Assembly: GCA_002633005.1 (NCBI GenBank)
Contig: NMRA01000037.1
Coordinates: forward strand, 976,393-1,040,392
From: Phoronis australis
Taxonomy: Eukaryota; Phoronida; Phoronidae
DNA length: 64,000 nucleotides
Direction: 5' to 3'
Part shown: positions 1 through 20,800 of the stretch, one piece after another
Position numbering within the stretch: position 1 is the first letter of the stretch
Layout of the letters: every line of letters starts with the position of its first letter
The notes under the pieces: generated by a model
Told to the model about the DNA's origin: nothing
The model's input: only the letters and a program-made list of their open reading frames with translations
Database searches by the model: none
Program-made: the position numbers and the translations under genes

Positions 1-1688
1 GTTGAACAAATACCGGTAGGTAGGGTTTGACTGCAATTGACAAAAGAGTACTATATCATAGTCATACTATTATACTGTCAGAGGTCATAAAGTTGTGAGT
101 GCCCGAAAGTCGTGAATGACCTAATTTCCACTTCTGCACGGTCCCGCGACATCTAGCCTTGAAGTTTCCAGCTATTGTCTGCTTACGAATGTCAAACGAA
201 TACCTGAACGTGTTGATATTCACAATATGAAAATAAACAGTGAGTGGGTGGCTTCTTTTGACAAATGTATTTTAAAACAGCATATTTCACTAATCCCTAT
301 TTTCGAAACTAAACATCGCACTCCAGGGGTGGCTTGAACAATGTATCAAAATGTCCCAGGGTCGATCAAGTTTTGTAAAGCCAAAGCAATAAAATACAGA
401 GATAATTGATCCTGGGTTCTTAGCGTTTTACGTAAACAACCTCATTGAAAATGTCTGTGCACATCGAAGTTAGGTGCAAAACACAAAACAATTTATTTCA
501 ATTGAAACTGAATTAAAAAACAATGCAAGGTTTTTTTGATGTTGTCTAGAGTAACTGTAAGCACTGTAGTTGATTTGTGTGGTCTTATTTCATGCATTTT
601 TGTCAAAATGAAACAGTCAAGACTTTAGGGCCTCATTCAAAATGGCCCGCGATGTCAGCGACGATTTCAAAACCCTGCTTACGGAGACAAACAAGGGTTA
701 AGATTGGGAAAACACGTATATCTGTGAAGGCTGATATATGTCCATGACATCACATGAGCAATTGCTAACATACACTTGGTAGTATAACACTCAGCTGCTT
801 TTCATGCTTATATTCACGACTTTAGGTCACCACTACAGTACCAGTGACGCCGTTGGCGTTGTCTACTAATATTAGTCGGGAGTCAGGACAAGTAATATTT
901 CGCACTGTGTGTGAGCATATGCTTCGTCTGTTTTTTGCATGGCAATACCTCACAAAGGCTTGCGATGTAGCGGTTTCGCGAGTGCATTGCCTCAACGGAG
1001 CAGGCACCAGGTAGTACCTGACAGGTGAGGCATACCCTGCCACCAACGACGCAAGTCGGTTAACCCACAACTTCACAAGTCAAATGGGCCAGTCTTGCTA
1101 ACTGTCCTAATCGTCACATCAATCAATACTTACCCAGAATATGAAGTTGAATATGAAGACACAATACTTCAGGCATCTCAAACAACTCCCTAATGCCATA
1201 CTGTGATAAGGCGATGTGAAATGTTCTCAAACTTAGTTGAAAATTTCACAGGTACGCTTTGAAACCCAAATGAGTCAATACGGATATAAGCGAAAATATA
1301 CCATCGAACTGTTTTCTTTTGCCGCGATCAATCAAATCAATCACAATAATCATTTAATACAGAAAATAAAAAGAATAAGGGACAATTTAAGTGGATTAAT
1401 ACATAAATGAATCTTAATGATGGTTGATATTAAACTGAATCTACTGTTCGTTTGTAATATTTTTTAAGATCACAACATGGATGGAGAAAAAACGTGAATC
1501 GTGTTCCAGCCAATAGTGAAGAGGTAAACTGTTAAGTGAACACTGGTAAACGCGTTTAACTTCTATTTTAGCTATTTTACACAGTATACGGTACTTTTGT
1601 GATGGGGTTAACTGAGTTTTGGAGCGAATCTGCGGTATCCTCTGCCAGGTCGGTCCTGCTAAACCGAGTCCTAGAGCTGCCATCAGTC
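1..1688. other. No recognisable gene
   Basis: Only short open frames of under 90 codons occur, without family motifs or paired splice sites. No RNA gene or clear repeat is visible. Confidence 0.5.
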
Positions 1689-2643
1689 TAGGCAATGACT
1701 ATCGCTTCTGACTTTTCTGTTGGCCCGAACCAGAGGCAGAGGCGATGCAGAGGCTATAGCCTTATAGGCGCTCTGTACGCCGGAAGCTTTTCGGCGAATT
1801 ATGCCTCGCACCGACTAAACCACGAAAGTCACGTTGTTATAAATACCTTTTGCGCATAGAGGAACACCTGAGGAGGTTGTCGATGTGTTTAATTCCTTCC
1901 AACTCGAACAAATACTCCCATCATTATCAAACTTTTTCTTCGAGCAGTCCCTATTTCAGTTCCCAAAATCGTGAACTCACCATTTTTATACTGCGCACGC
2001 TCCAATTTTTACCGCGCTCGCTAGGTGATGTGACTTCATGACCTCAATCTTTAAATAGGCCTAAGGTGAGCCATTGCGGTCTTGTCAGCCAAATGTTCGT
2101 TTCCAAAATGCCACCACTTATACTTGTCTTTAATTGGCGTTCTTTGAAACTGATTATATTTCAATGACTTATTGTTTGTATTTGATAAAAATTAATGCTG
2201 TTGATATGACATTTAATAGTCTTTGTGCACATAGCTGACATTTTATTGTTTAACAACACGGCAAATGCACGTCTGGTTCCCGGCAGCACGTACGCGAAGG
2301 GCGGGAACTTCAGCTTTCAAAGTTCGCCGGTAGGTCCGCAACTTCTGACCTTCGGCCTGGTTAAAAAAATAAAAATGTTGATTTCACGATTTTGGGAACT
2401 GAAATAGGGACTGCTCGAAGAAAAAGTTTCATAACGGGAGTATTTTTTCGAGTTGGAAGGAATTAAACACATCGACAACCTCCTAAGGTGTTCCTCTATG
2501 CGCAAAAGGTATTTATAACAACATGACTTTGATGGTTTAGTCGGTGCGAGGCATAATTCGCCGAAAAGCTTCCGGCGTACAGAGCCCCTATAGCATCTGC
2601 ATCGCCTCTGCTTCGGGCCAACAGAGGCGATGGTCATTGCCTA
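1689..2643. mobile_element. Fold-back DNA element with about 280-bp arms, MULE-like
   Basis: The left arm (about 1689-1990) and right arm (about 2369-2643) are inverted copies of each other with few differences; both begin TAGGCAATGA at the outer end. A central loop of about 380 bp is unrelated. CCATCAGTC lies directly outside both ends in the same orientation (1680-1688 and 2644-2652), as a 9-bp target duplication would. Long inverted arms with a 9-bp duplication are typical of Mutator-like elements. No transposase is present, so it would be non-autonomous. Each arm holds a TATAAATA box. Confidence 0.7.
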
Positions 2644-2689
2644 CCATCAGTCCGGCAATGAATCATGAATGAGTCAACTGGCAATCCTA

Positions 2690-2740
2690 TAGCTATAGCC
2701 AGCCAGCTAGCTGTATGAAGACTATCGTCAAAATACAGCT
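2690..2740 (+). mobile_element. Fragment matching the 5' region of the terminal LTR element
   Basis: CTGTATGAAGACTATCGTCA occurs here and at 62972-62991, just upstream of the gag ORF, with partial similarity on both sides. It is probably a remnant of a related LTR. Confidence 0.4.
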
Positions 2741-3400
2741 ATGTATGTGTTTTTTTCCTTAGACCCTGAAATTGCACACAGCCAGGGTAGTTCTGCTCGT
2801 CAACTCGCCATGAAACCTGTATATACATGTAGAGCTAAACACTGGACAGGGTGCATGCAAAATCTGGGATATCAAAAGACACTGACCTTACCCGTTAAAG
2901 CGTTACAGCCGTTTAAGTGGAAAACAATCTAATAAGCATCGTCTTCTTGTGTAATCCTCTGTCATTTATAACAAAGAAAAGTTATATCATCATTTTGAAA
3001 ACAATACGCTCGTGACATGCATACGCGCCATTCCTTAATTTTTGCGACAGCAGCAGCAAAATTTCTTTTGAAATTCGTTTTTTCGGTATCAAAATTCTAA
3101 AAACTTATAATTAAATGAAACCAGTTCCGATAATTTGTTGTGATATCTACGTAACCTCTTGGAAGAAGAACAGTTGATTGAAGAATCGGCGAAAAAAGAA
3201 ACTGGTCAATAGGTGACGCAATCATGGCGCCGAAAGCCGTCACTAAAGACCGTTCCACAACTTTAGCAGCAGAATAACGATAGAACGCCATTTTTTCCAA
3301 CACCGCTAAATAATTTAGTTTACTCAAGGAAGACTGAAGTTTTTAATGACACCAATTTTGTGTCAGATTTTATCTTACCACTTCTTTGCCCACATTGGTG

Positions 3401-3430
3401 CAAAGCTGTATATTGTAGTATACAGCTTTG
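3401..3430. repeat. Perfect 12-bp-arm hairpin
   Basis: CAAAGCTGTATA, a 6-base spacer, then TATACAGCTTTG. No function is evident. It lies about 430 bp upstream of the METTL15 first coding exon. Confidence 0.6.
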
Positions 3431-3861
3431 TACTAAGGCTAAGTCAATCCCAGCCCCTGGCCCAGGCATTGTCGCGGTAATGGATGGCCGCACGGTACGC
3501 CATGGTAGGTAATTACATCGCTTGTGGATGCCTGCTGCATTCACAGGCGATCGCCTATCCCCATAGAAAGTTACTCATCACACAATACAGGGAATGGCAT
3601 TCATTGAAACATGCATATACACGTTGAATCACAATTTACATATACCATACCGTGATGTGAGAGACAATTTAGTGAACATAATTTGATCATGTCCGTGAAA
3701 ATCTATCGGGGTTCGTGCGAGCTTTGCGGGAACAGGCCCCAGGCCTATAACTTAAAAACATGCCTTTTCTACATGCCTGAAAATGGCGTTATTTGAAGTT
3801 CCTATAGTTTCTGGGAATGCAGTTTTCCTAATTTGTGTCTCTTACTCTGTTTAGGTACGCG

Positions 3862-11344
<7,483 letters not shown>

Positions 11345-11541
11345 CAAGTCGCTGGAAAGCTAATGTAGGTGAATACTATTTGTGTTGATAAATAGAAGAC
11401 TGAAGTGAGTGAATGTTTTATATGAAGGAAGCAGTAGAGAATGAATAATTTACTGAATTCATTCTCTACTTCTTAAGATTTTGCACATCTTTGTAAGGCG
11501 TCGTCATAACAAAAATGAAGTGTAACACAACTTCAGTTTTT

Positions 11542-11547
11542 AATAAA
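11542..11547 (+). terminator. METTL15 polyadenylation signal AATAAA
   Basis: A canonical AATAAA lies 198 bases after the METTL15 stop, in sense orientation, in AT-rich sequence. It is the best poly(A) signal in the 3' flank. Confidence 0.5.
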
Positions 11548-12980
11548 CATTTATTCAGTCAACAACATTTATAAAGTATTCGACACGTCGTAAAACAAAA
11601 TTCACCGGATACCAGGGAAAGCACCTGGGTGAGGAACTTCCATTATGCTAATGAATTCCGTATTATGCTAATGAACACATCAAGTTGAGTTTAACAAAGT
11701 GTTCTTTGTGGGATAAATATACAATAACTAGATTAATTTTAACAATTTGATTTTTTCCTGTATCTAAAGAGTTGGACACGCATAAATATCTTCTTGTCAT
11801 TACTTCCAAGTTTTTTGTGAAATTAAAACTCAAGAATTGCTCTTTGCATTTACATATTTTAAGTTGTCTTTGCAAAAAAGTTACTTGCTTCAACAAAATT
11901 GAAAACTCAATTACAGTCTTGTTCTACTGTTTTAAAATCAGTGTTTTCCCTGAGTGACCAATCGGAGGTTGATGCCCAAAGGCAAATTCTTGAAGATGGT
12001 AATTACTTGGCACACCTACAATAATGTCAAGTGAACTTAGAAATGCAATCTCTGTAGCCATAGTAACGAAACTGATTTAAATACACAGTCAGCATAAACA
12101 CTAAGTAAAGACATGACAATGTTATAATAAATGAAAAACAACAATATAAATCATTTTTTAATATGTCCTCCAATAAAATGGAATATTCTTTCTTATAAAT
12201 GTAACATTAAAAAATTAATGTTTTCAATGAATAATAGATTAATAGTAAAAGATATAAAACCCTATTTATATTATCATGTGTTTATCACAATTTTTTAGTT
12301 TTCCTCACAGCTAATAGGGCTCTTGAATGTGAATACGTTTGACTGTTATCAACCATATTTTGTCAAGAAATAACTTGATTTTAGACAACTTAAAGTCACG
12401 AAGTTGGTCTCGAATTTGTTCCTCACTGAAGTTAAAGGTGTTTGCTGGCGTTGAAAACATCTAACAGTTTGTCATAACTTGAGGCAATATTTGGAGCCTG
12501 AAATGGCCTTCCAGGCCCACCACCGACAGTTTTGTTATTGGACAAGACCAGGCTACACAATGTGGTTAGTCACGTCAGTTCATTTTAAGTGCCGAGTATG
12601 GTTTCAAACAATAAAGAACTGTTAGTTAAAGACTGAAATTTCTTACCCATCTGAAAACCAACAAGATGAGATCAGTTTTAAAGTGGTAATTGGTGAAAAT
12701 CTAAAGATTTTTCTTTGACAGAACATGGATTTACATCAGTTTTAGCTCATTTTCATTTATTCTAAACAATGGGCCAATGCTACTCCAAATATGGGAATGT
12801 CTCATTGTGGTTACCAATTTATCTGTATCACACATGTCAAATCCATGCAGTTTGCAGTCTAATTGAAAATTTCAAAATAAGATGCTTGGCTTGAGGGGAA
12901 ATAAGGCTTTTACGGAAATCGTGACTGTGGCCATGATTTGGGAAATGCGAGCGAAAAATGACATGTTTGGGGAATGGAGA

Positions 12981-12986
12981 TTTATT
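12981..12986 (-). terminator. Candidate LGR polyadenylation signal
   Basis: TTTATT on the plus strand reads AATAAA on the minus strand, about 206 bases past the LGR stop. A second candidate lies at 12756-12761. Which one is used cannot be told from sequence. Confidence 0.35.
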
Positions 12987-13191
12987 GGGAGTGGAATCGG
13001 AAACTAATTTGACACCAGGAATTAGGAAGAGGGCCAAAAACTCTGAGAACCTAAATGGAACCCTCTTCCCCCCTCAACTGTATTACACTATTCTTTGATA
13101 ATGACAAGGAATTCTATAATTATAGACTTTAGAGTGTCTCCAAAACAAATGCTTTTCATTGTACTAAATGCGCTAGACAAATCTGTTCCAG

Positions 13192-14855
13192 CTAAACTGT
13201 GGTATCCTCAACTGTAGGTTTTCCTGAAGTACTTATCTGAGGCAACAAAGCTGAACCCTCATAGTTATTCATTTCCGTCGTGTGACCCAGCGACCTGACT
13301 CGTTTCCACGACCATTCCTTGGAGTTATCAGAAATCTGATTCTCCAGCCTCTGCATGCGATTCCATGTATGAGCTCGCTTGCGTGGCTCTTGGTATGCCT
13401 GGAATGTTGGTATTGGGCCGATGTAGTAGCTATCCTGCAGTTCAGTAATGTGGAAATTTTCAAACACTTCGGCTTGTAAACTTGTCTGCTGTTTTTCTGT
13501 TTTGCTTTCTACAGCTACAGGATTTCCATTTGAATAGGTATTCCTAACAGGCCCCGGATTATGGATGACATATTCAGGTGAATCGCTTATGTAGTAGTCT
13601 GACATGTCCTCTCCCTTCCCTGCATGTGGTCCGTTCCTTCTCAGCTCTGGCAACTCAGGTAGAAGGGGGTACAAGTACTCACTAATGGTTTTTGATTTCA
13701 ATTCGTCAGCACTGGCGATGTTGTACGGGCACTCCACATCCTGCAAACAGAGGTCACTGTAGTTGTATTCCTTGATCTCATTCTGCTCACGTGGATTTGC
13801 TTTGCTGTAATAATAGTTTGATTCAGCGAGACATCGATTGTGTGTTGCACCATCGCTTGGCTGGATCCTGGTCTTTTGGGTTGATCTGGCATTGAGTGGT
13901 GAAACACTCTCCTCGGGCGTAGCGTTCAGATATAACTGTTGGCTGTCTACATTAGCCTCGCCAGTCACATAGTCTTCTAATGGGTCTACATTGTCATTTT
14001 GGTTCGAAACCAGATTGTAGCGATATCCTTTGCGACCTCCATTGCTCTTTCGTTGTGAATGCCAGATTTGCTTACAACCAATGCCAGCTGCGTTATGCAA
14101 GTTTTTACACCTACTCTGCCTGGTACGCCCTCGCCTGTTTCCCCGCTCTGTGTTGTGCCTTCTTTCTGTGTTTGTCCGTGTCAGGATACCTCTGGAACGG
14201 CACTGCAAGCAGGCGCATTGGTCGGAGTGACACATGGATGAAGACGCATAGTCAGCTATGTCTTTCAAGGTCGGCACGCTTAATGAACGTTTACATGCAC
14301 CGTCTAACAAAGTCTCATTATCTGGCATATCATCGGAAATTTTCCGTTGCTTTGCTTCTGGTATGCCTGACATCTGAATGCCCCCTGGTGGATTAATCAG
14401 GATCCCTGATGAATGACTTCCGCGACTGCTACGTTTGCTATGGAAGTTGGTGAATTGCCTAAGGCTGGATATGATACTGGGTCTGGTTTTGTTCACCGTT
14501 GTCAACTCATCTAGTCGCCGGCAGATGTCCATACAATCTTTCTTGAACTGATTAGTTGTGATTGCGTACAGGAAAGGGTTGGCGCAGGAGTTCAGTGGCA
14601 GGACAAAAACGGTGAAGACCTTGGCTTCATTAAGCGAGATCAGACTTTTGTCCAAAGCTGCGGCAATAGCTGTGACGGCAATGGGCGCCCAACAGGCAAA
14701 GTCTGTGAAGACCAACAGTGCCATACGGCGAGCCACGCGAGAGTCGTTAGAGTTCCAGGCTTGCGAGCCTCGAATTGACCAGTAGATCTTCGTGTAGCAT
14801 AGCAAGATGACGACAAAGGAAGCCATGTTGAAGATTAGTATGAACATCACGTAAG
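13192..14855 (-). CDS. LGR exon 17: TM5-TM7 and long cytoplasmic tail
   Basis: The acceptor is TTCTTCCAG and the exon runs 1664 nt to the stop. It encodes TM5 ([20 protein letters not shown]), TM6 ([19 protein letters not shown]) and TM7 ([17 protein letters not shown]), then [12 protein letters not shown], whose cysteines could be palmitoylated. The tail of about 440 residues has Ser-rich basic parts, CACLQC, an Arg/Asn-rich stretch and many tyrosines. I recognise no domain in it. Family tails are usually much shorter. Confidence 0.93.
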
Positions 14856-17800
14856 CTGGAAGAATCAAATGGAGTGGTGGTGTATTAAGGAATTCTCATC
14901 TCATCAATGCTGTGTGTTTGTCAAGTCACACATGAGGGTTTGACAACATTCCTTCATGTTCCCAAAAGGCATTTATCAAAAGATGAGTAGCACCCAGCAA
15001 AAAACAACCGTAGCTGTCTGCTAACGTTTGCAAACTAGTTGTGACTGAATGTTCCTCTTTATTCTTGTTTTTAATTGTTAACTGACTTTTGTTGTTATAT
15101 ACAATATGTTTGAGAATGACATAAATTTGATGCCTTCATTTTGAAACTTCTTTTGAAGGCTCACTTTGGTTTGATGGAATTGGTATTGGTGATAGATCAA
15201 ACTTGCTCTTGTGGCTGATTCATCCTCTTCCCGTGAGAAAGTGTTTTGCAATCCAACTACAGACCAAAAGGGGCATTTTGCCACTGTTTAGCTGTCAATG
15301 TTTTTCATAAATTATGAGCACAGCCCCTGAAATTGCTTTCACAATATCCAAGTTCTAATTCATTCCCTTGCCCACATTCACTACTAAGACCGAGCTCAGA
15401 AGAGTAGGAGACACCTTTGTGGAGTGCTCAATTGTCTTCCAGCAAGGCCAGGATTAGAACCCGTGACTCCCAAACAGGAATCTGGAGCTCAAACCAGCGA
15501 GCCACACAGTCACCTCCCTAGCCATATATGTTGAATTCTTAACCAAAGCACTTGGGGGTTTGAAAACATTACCGTGTTCATTCAATGAAATGCAGCTGAG
15601 TGAGCGTGGTAGTCAAGTCATAAGTAGTAATGCATACATGTGCTATCTTCGAATTCGCAATTACAGGTTGGCCAACCTCAATAAACTCTTAAGTGCTCTC
15701 TGATGCATGGGCAGCACAGCACTGAAAAAGTGGGGGCTATAGCCTGCAGTGCCCCCTTTGGTGCACTGCCCATAGACCACTGAAAAAAGTGGGGTTGTTG
15801 TAGCCCCTCAGCCCCCTATGGTGCACTGCCTATGTGATGGTTTTTATATTCTTTTGCTAACGGAAATCAAATTTTACCTCTAAGGAGTAACATTTTATCC
15901 ATTTTATGAGTTTTTAAATCACTTATTAGTGGGATAATTCAAAGTTTTCTTTGGTACTAGCTAAACACTGAGGAATTCTTTATAATAGAAAGTAAGATTT
16001 TAGAACTTAAAAATTTAATTAGAAAAACATACTTTCCAACATTTACAAACTTTAGCGTTGCTCAAGTAAGTCACTGCTTGAGTGAAAGTTATTTTGACGT
16101 AATGGTGTTTCTGGGTTTAGAATGACGCAAGCAAGGATACTGATTTTACATGATTGGCACATTACCTTTGGACAGAGTATTTGACACTTCAAATGGCAAA
16201 CAGATAGCAAACTTCCGGTAGTCACTGATTTCTACTTTCAATAAAGGCAAGGTTGCCAAGATGACAGCAAATGTCCAGCCGCACAGCATGACATATCCTG
16301 CAACAGGAAAGACATCAATGAGTCGCAAACAGGAAAGGGCATAAGAAGAGCATGCCATCTCTAATATTTTTTTTGGTGCTGCAAAAATTGTAGTGTGAAG
16401 CAGCGATCTGTTCAGTGAAGTTTGCGATAATAATTCTTAAAGGCTATACTACTGTCAGTGATTAGTAAGACAATATCTAATTTTAACACAGCATCTCTAG
16501 AAGATTGCAACAAAAATGCATAAAACGACGACAAGCACTGATAGCAATAAGCACTGATAAGCTAAGCTCTGGTATCTGCCCATGGCGATGTACTGGAAAT
16601 GATACAAAGGGTGGTCATTAATTTTGTGGGGCTTCATGTAATGCAGTTTGACAACATGGTTGTTAGTCGGCCACTGAGATATCACACTGTCGATATGCAC
16701 TGCCGCTGATGTACTAAAACTCCACTGGTTCAACTTGGGCCATCCCTTCTTCACATGACTTTGTCAAAGTTCATCAACAAATATCGTGCCGTTGTGATGA
16801 GTAAGGTCATTTTCAAAATGAAAACGGGCAACAGAGGGTGCTATGATAGTTGTTGCCACCCAAAAATCAATTCGGGTATCTCATCTTCAGCAAAAGTTAC
16901 TCCATTAGCAGTGCTCATGATGCTATTTTTCAAATGCATTTAGGAACGGTTGTTGGCTCATAAACACCTGGTGACATCATAGAAAACGCAGTGACTTGTA
17001 AACTGATGACGGAACACTATACTAATTCACTTGAGCTTGTCATAATTGATAGCTGAGGTCCGCTGCAATAGTCTTATATAACGTGCCGTATTTTGAGAAC
17101 CAGTTGAAATCCCATTATTCAGTGGAGAAAACTGGTTCTCAAAATTCGGGCACATTATATTTGACCACTACCGAGGTCCACTGCAGCATGCTTTTTGGTG
17201 TGATGTAGTATGTAGTATGACCATCCAACCATCACATAAAAGTAAAAATTAAAAATGAATCTCAGAATGCACCAAATGAATGTATGGACTTTTAGCCAGT
17301 TAATCTTTTGCATGAAAGATGCTCAAGGGATGCGACATCCAGTCACGTTGAAATAAATCTTAAACCTAAAATACCAGGCCTTCATTCCATATAGACCCAA
17401 GAAAACTGCCTCCTAATGACGTACACCTCTCCATTCATCAAAATTCATTTCCTGTCAAACGTAGCCTCAATTTGCCGATGCTTTCATCTGTCCTAGACTG
17501 GCCGGTTTTTGTCGAGATCCTGTGAAGAAGAACTTTCAGTAGGTACTTAGGACAGTACCTGCGTGTCGTAGTGATAGTCGCCTGTCCAAGTGCATGGCGT
17601 TAGTAATAGCATACAGTCTCTCCAGTGTTATGACGAGGAGAGTAAACACAGACAGCTCGCTGGCCAGTGTGCCTAGAAATCCTGCTGTGAGGCATCCGCT
17701 GCCCATCTGCCAGCGAAAGGCATGCTTTCTGAAATTACCTGCAAGTTGAAGGAATTCAGTAAATTAGTAATTTGAAGCCACAATTCCTGTTCATATTGTG

Positions 17801-20800
17801 CAATATCGGCCTGGAAAAAAGGGAAAAATTATCGGCAGCTCGGGCAAATTCAAGTTCGATGTCAAAATCTGTCCTGCAGATGGTGCCAACATTTTCATCC
17901 CCCACAGCTTCCAACTTTTTCCCCCTAGTCACAAATCTTGGCTCCTCCTCCTGACGTAAACAATGTTTTCCCTCCTCATCCCTCGGCTGTGAATTATTGA
18001 GTAGAGGCGTGCATGGAAATCCCTTGCTTGTTGGGGGCTCTGACAGCAGAAGTCTTAAATATATTTAAGTTGCTTGGCAAAAATAAATATGAAGATTACG
18101 TGACGTGAGCATGACCATATTATTGGTGTCATTCAAACAATACGTAACATTTTGAGTTTAACAATGCCGCCATCCAACCATTGAAGACCTGAATTTGAGC
18201 AATGCAATTGGTTTATTCCAAAATAAGTAAATGTAGTATTTTATAATGGATTAACATGAATTGATGAATTGGATCGTTCGTTGGTCTGAGATTGCATGGT
18301 TTTATACCAGTAAAACTCCCATCACAGGTAACTCAGACGTGCATTAGCCCCATTTCCACAAAGTTCTTTAGTAAGGTTGTCAGATGACTTAGATTACACC
18401 TTACTAGGATAAGGTCTCTTGCGTGCTTTAGTTTAAGATACAGTATGTTACCTAGTGTAGAGGCGTCGACTAAGGCCAGGAAGCCGAGATAAACTCCCAT
18501 GAGGAAGTCAGCACAGGCCAGGTTACAGATGAGGAATCGTGGTACGTTCATCTTGGTGCGGCTACAGATCAACACTATCATTACGATGGTGTTGCCGATG
18601 ACGGCCAGGAGGAAGACGATCCATACACCACACCGAAGCGTCCACCAGTCCATCAAATCAACGCATGGCATGAAGGGACCTGTTGTGCAGCAGAGAGTTT
18701 GTTGTCGAACTGGTGAAATTGAGCTGGGGTATGCATTGCCACAGAAAAACGTGTGCAAGAGAAAATTAATAGAATAATTATTGTAGAACATTGGCAAGAA
18801 ATTATTTTTGTCATCTCATGGTTGTCATTTGTACTGTGTATGGGTATTGTAAAAGAATCAGATTAGTAATCTAAGTTCAATGTTCATAAAATAAACAATA
18901 ATTTCATTGTAAGAGGCCCATGTGTTCCATAACAATTACCAAACGAACAACAGGGATGTCCCCAAACAATAGCTGGTATTTATGTAAATTTTTGCTCTAC
19001 TGTAATAAATTGGGATTTATACCACCTCAGCAAATTTGTGATTCAAGCATTCATTTTACAATTATTTGAAAGTCAGATTTCACAATACGAGGTTAGCGTC
19101 TGCCTATTCAATTCTCACTTGGTTTCGGATCGCATGTGACTTGATGCTTGTTTGAGGCCTTTGGTTGGTAATCAAATGACTTCTCAAACTGCTTAGTCCA
19201 CTCCTTGGCCTTGTTATCAGAGGCAGCAGTCTCGTCATAATCCTGGAGTACACTGTAATCTAACAGGTCCGGGTACGTGTGATTGTCTTCATAATCATCT
19301 ATAACCAAGAGAGGTAAAACAAGTGAAATTCTTTCACTGCAAAACCAGCCAAGGATAAAATCTACAATGTTTTGGTTCTGAGTACACCACATTTGCCCTA
19401 TGTTAGCGTGAAAAGACTATAAATTTGTTGATCAATCTCCCGGCCTCATCAAGGCTCAATGGGAAAATGACTAAGGTCTTGTTACTGTAGTGTGAGCGAT
19501 TGAGTCTTTTGACTTAACCCTGGATGGGACGTCTGTAGCATGACTAGTTACATTTGTGTTATGGCTGGCTCTCTTACATACATCCATGAAAAGAATCCTA
19601 CGTTGACACTATAACCGCTGGAGATTGCTGTGAGGCATCCACTGCCCATCTACCAGCGAAAGGCATACTTTCTGAAATTACCTGCAAGTTAAAGGAATTA
19701 AGTACACCCTAACTGCTGGAGATAAGGACAAAATGACCAGTTTGCGCACCACAGAATTTGCTAATTAAATCAAAGACACCATGCTGTTGTGGTTAATTAA
19801 ATCGCCTCAGGCTGCTGATGTTGTCATGTCTAGATAATGAGACCATCATAAAGGTATTAGGGGCGACAATAGTATTGGTTTTCTTAAATTTTCGGTAAGT
19901 TTGTAAATAAATATTTGAATAGTTCCAGAAAACCACAAGCGATTGGGTTTTTCAATTTTGAAAATTGGACAAGAAAAATATGACTTTTACAACGTAAAAC
20001 ATGTCTTTAATTTTGCAACAATATGTTCCTCATTAATTATGCTGGATATGTAACAAAGTATGGCCAATATACCAAACTACCAGGCAGAGTTGGATTCTGA
20101 GGTAAGCCAAGTGTCATCGTACCTTGGCAGGTATGATTTGACTGGAGCATTGAAGGTTAAAGCAACATTCCCAACCTTGTTCAACTGGCTTCATAACAAA
20201 CACCAAATTAGCCTTTTACTGACATCAAGTCTTATAAATATTTCTTACTGTTGTAGAATTTTATTCCTGTTACGAAGTTGGTAACGAAAATTGAATCCCA
20301 TCCAGTGGCATATTTAGAGGGGGGGAACTCTCCCAGATTCTATTTGGCAGTTCGGGGGTGCGAATGTCTGACAGGTGAAATCCTGACTAATATTCTACCC
20401 TGGCCTCCCTTAACTAAAAATCCTGGATCTGCCCCTGCTATCAAGGCAAAGAAAGTCTTATGAGACTGATTTTATGAGAGTAAAAGATTCAACTTTCATT
20501 TTTATAGCCAGCTTAAAATAGTAAAATAGTGAAAGGCAATATTAAGTATCTTGTTTGTGAGAACACAAGGACATGATTATAGCAGCCAACATTGAACTCA
20601 GTATTAACCTTTTGGGGGATTTGTCTTCATAGTAAGTTGGAGTATTAACGAATACTTTCTTAGGCTTTGAACAAAAACAATGACCTTACCCAAATGTAAA
20701 GAGGTGTTGCTAGAGTAGTAGTCCGGATGCTTGAGAAAGAACACCTCCTCTCCAATTATTGGATCGTTGCCAGTTGAATCTGCTTGCTGTGAACAGTTAC

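Larger units (their letters stand above)
11345..13191. other. Convergent intergenic space between METTL15 and LGR
   Basis: AT-rich sequence with the poly(A) signals of both genes. No coding sequence or RNA gene was recognised. Confidence 0.5.

Noticed and set aside
822-1076. 84-codon minus-strand frame with several cysteines
   Set aside because: No motif I recognise and no gene context.
3097-3291. Minus-strand frame beginning MAFYRYSAAKVVERS with a good start context, head-to-head with METTL15
   Set aside because: No recognised family, no downstream exon with matching splice sites in the 3 kb available. A divergent gene sharing the promoter remains possible.
16497-16754. Minus-strand frame with a hydrophobic C terminus in an LGR intron
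   Set aside because: Adding it to the receptor would break the exact join of exons 15 and 16, and its hydrophobic part does not match any TM.
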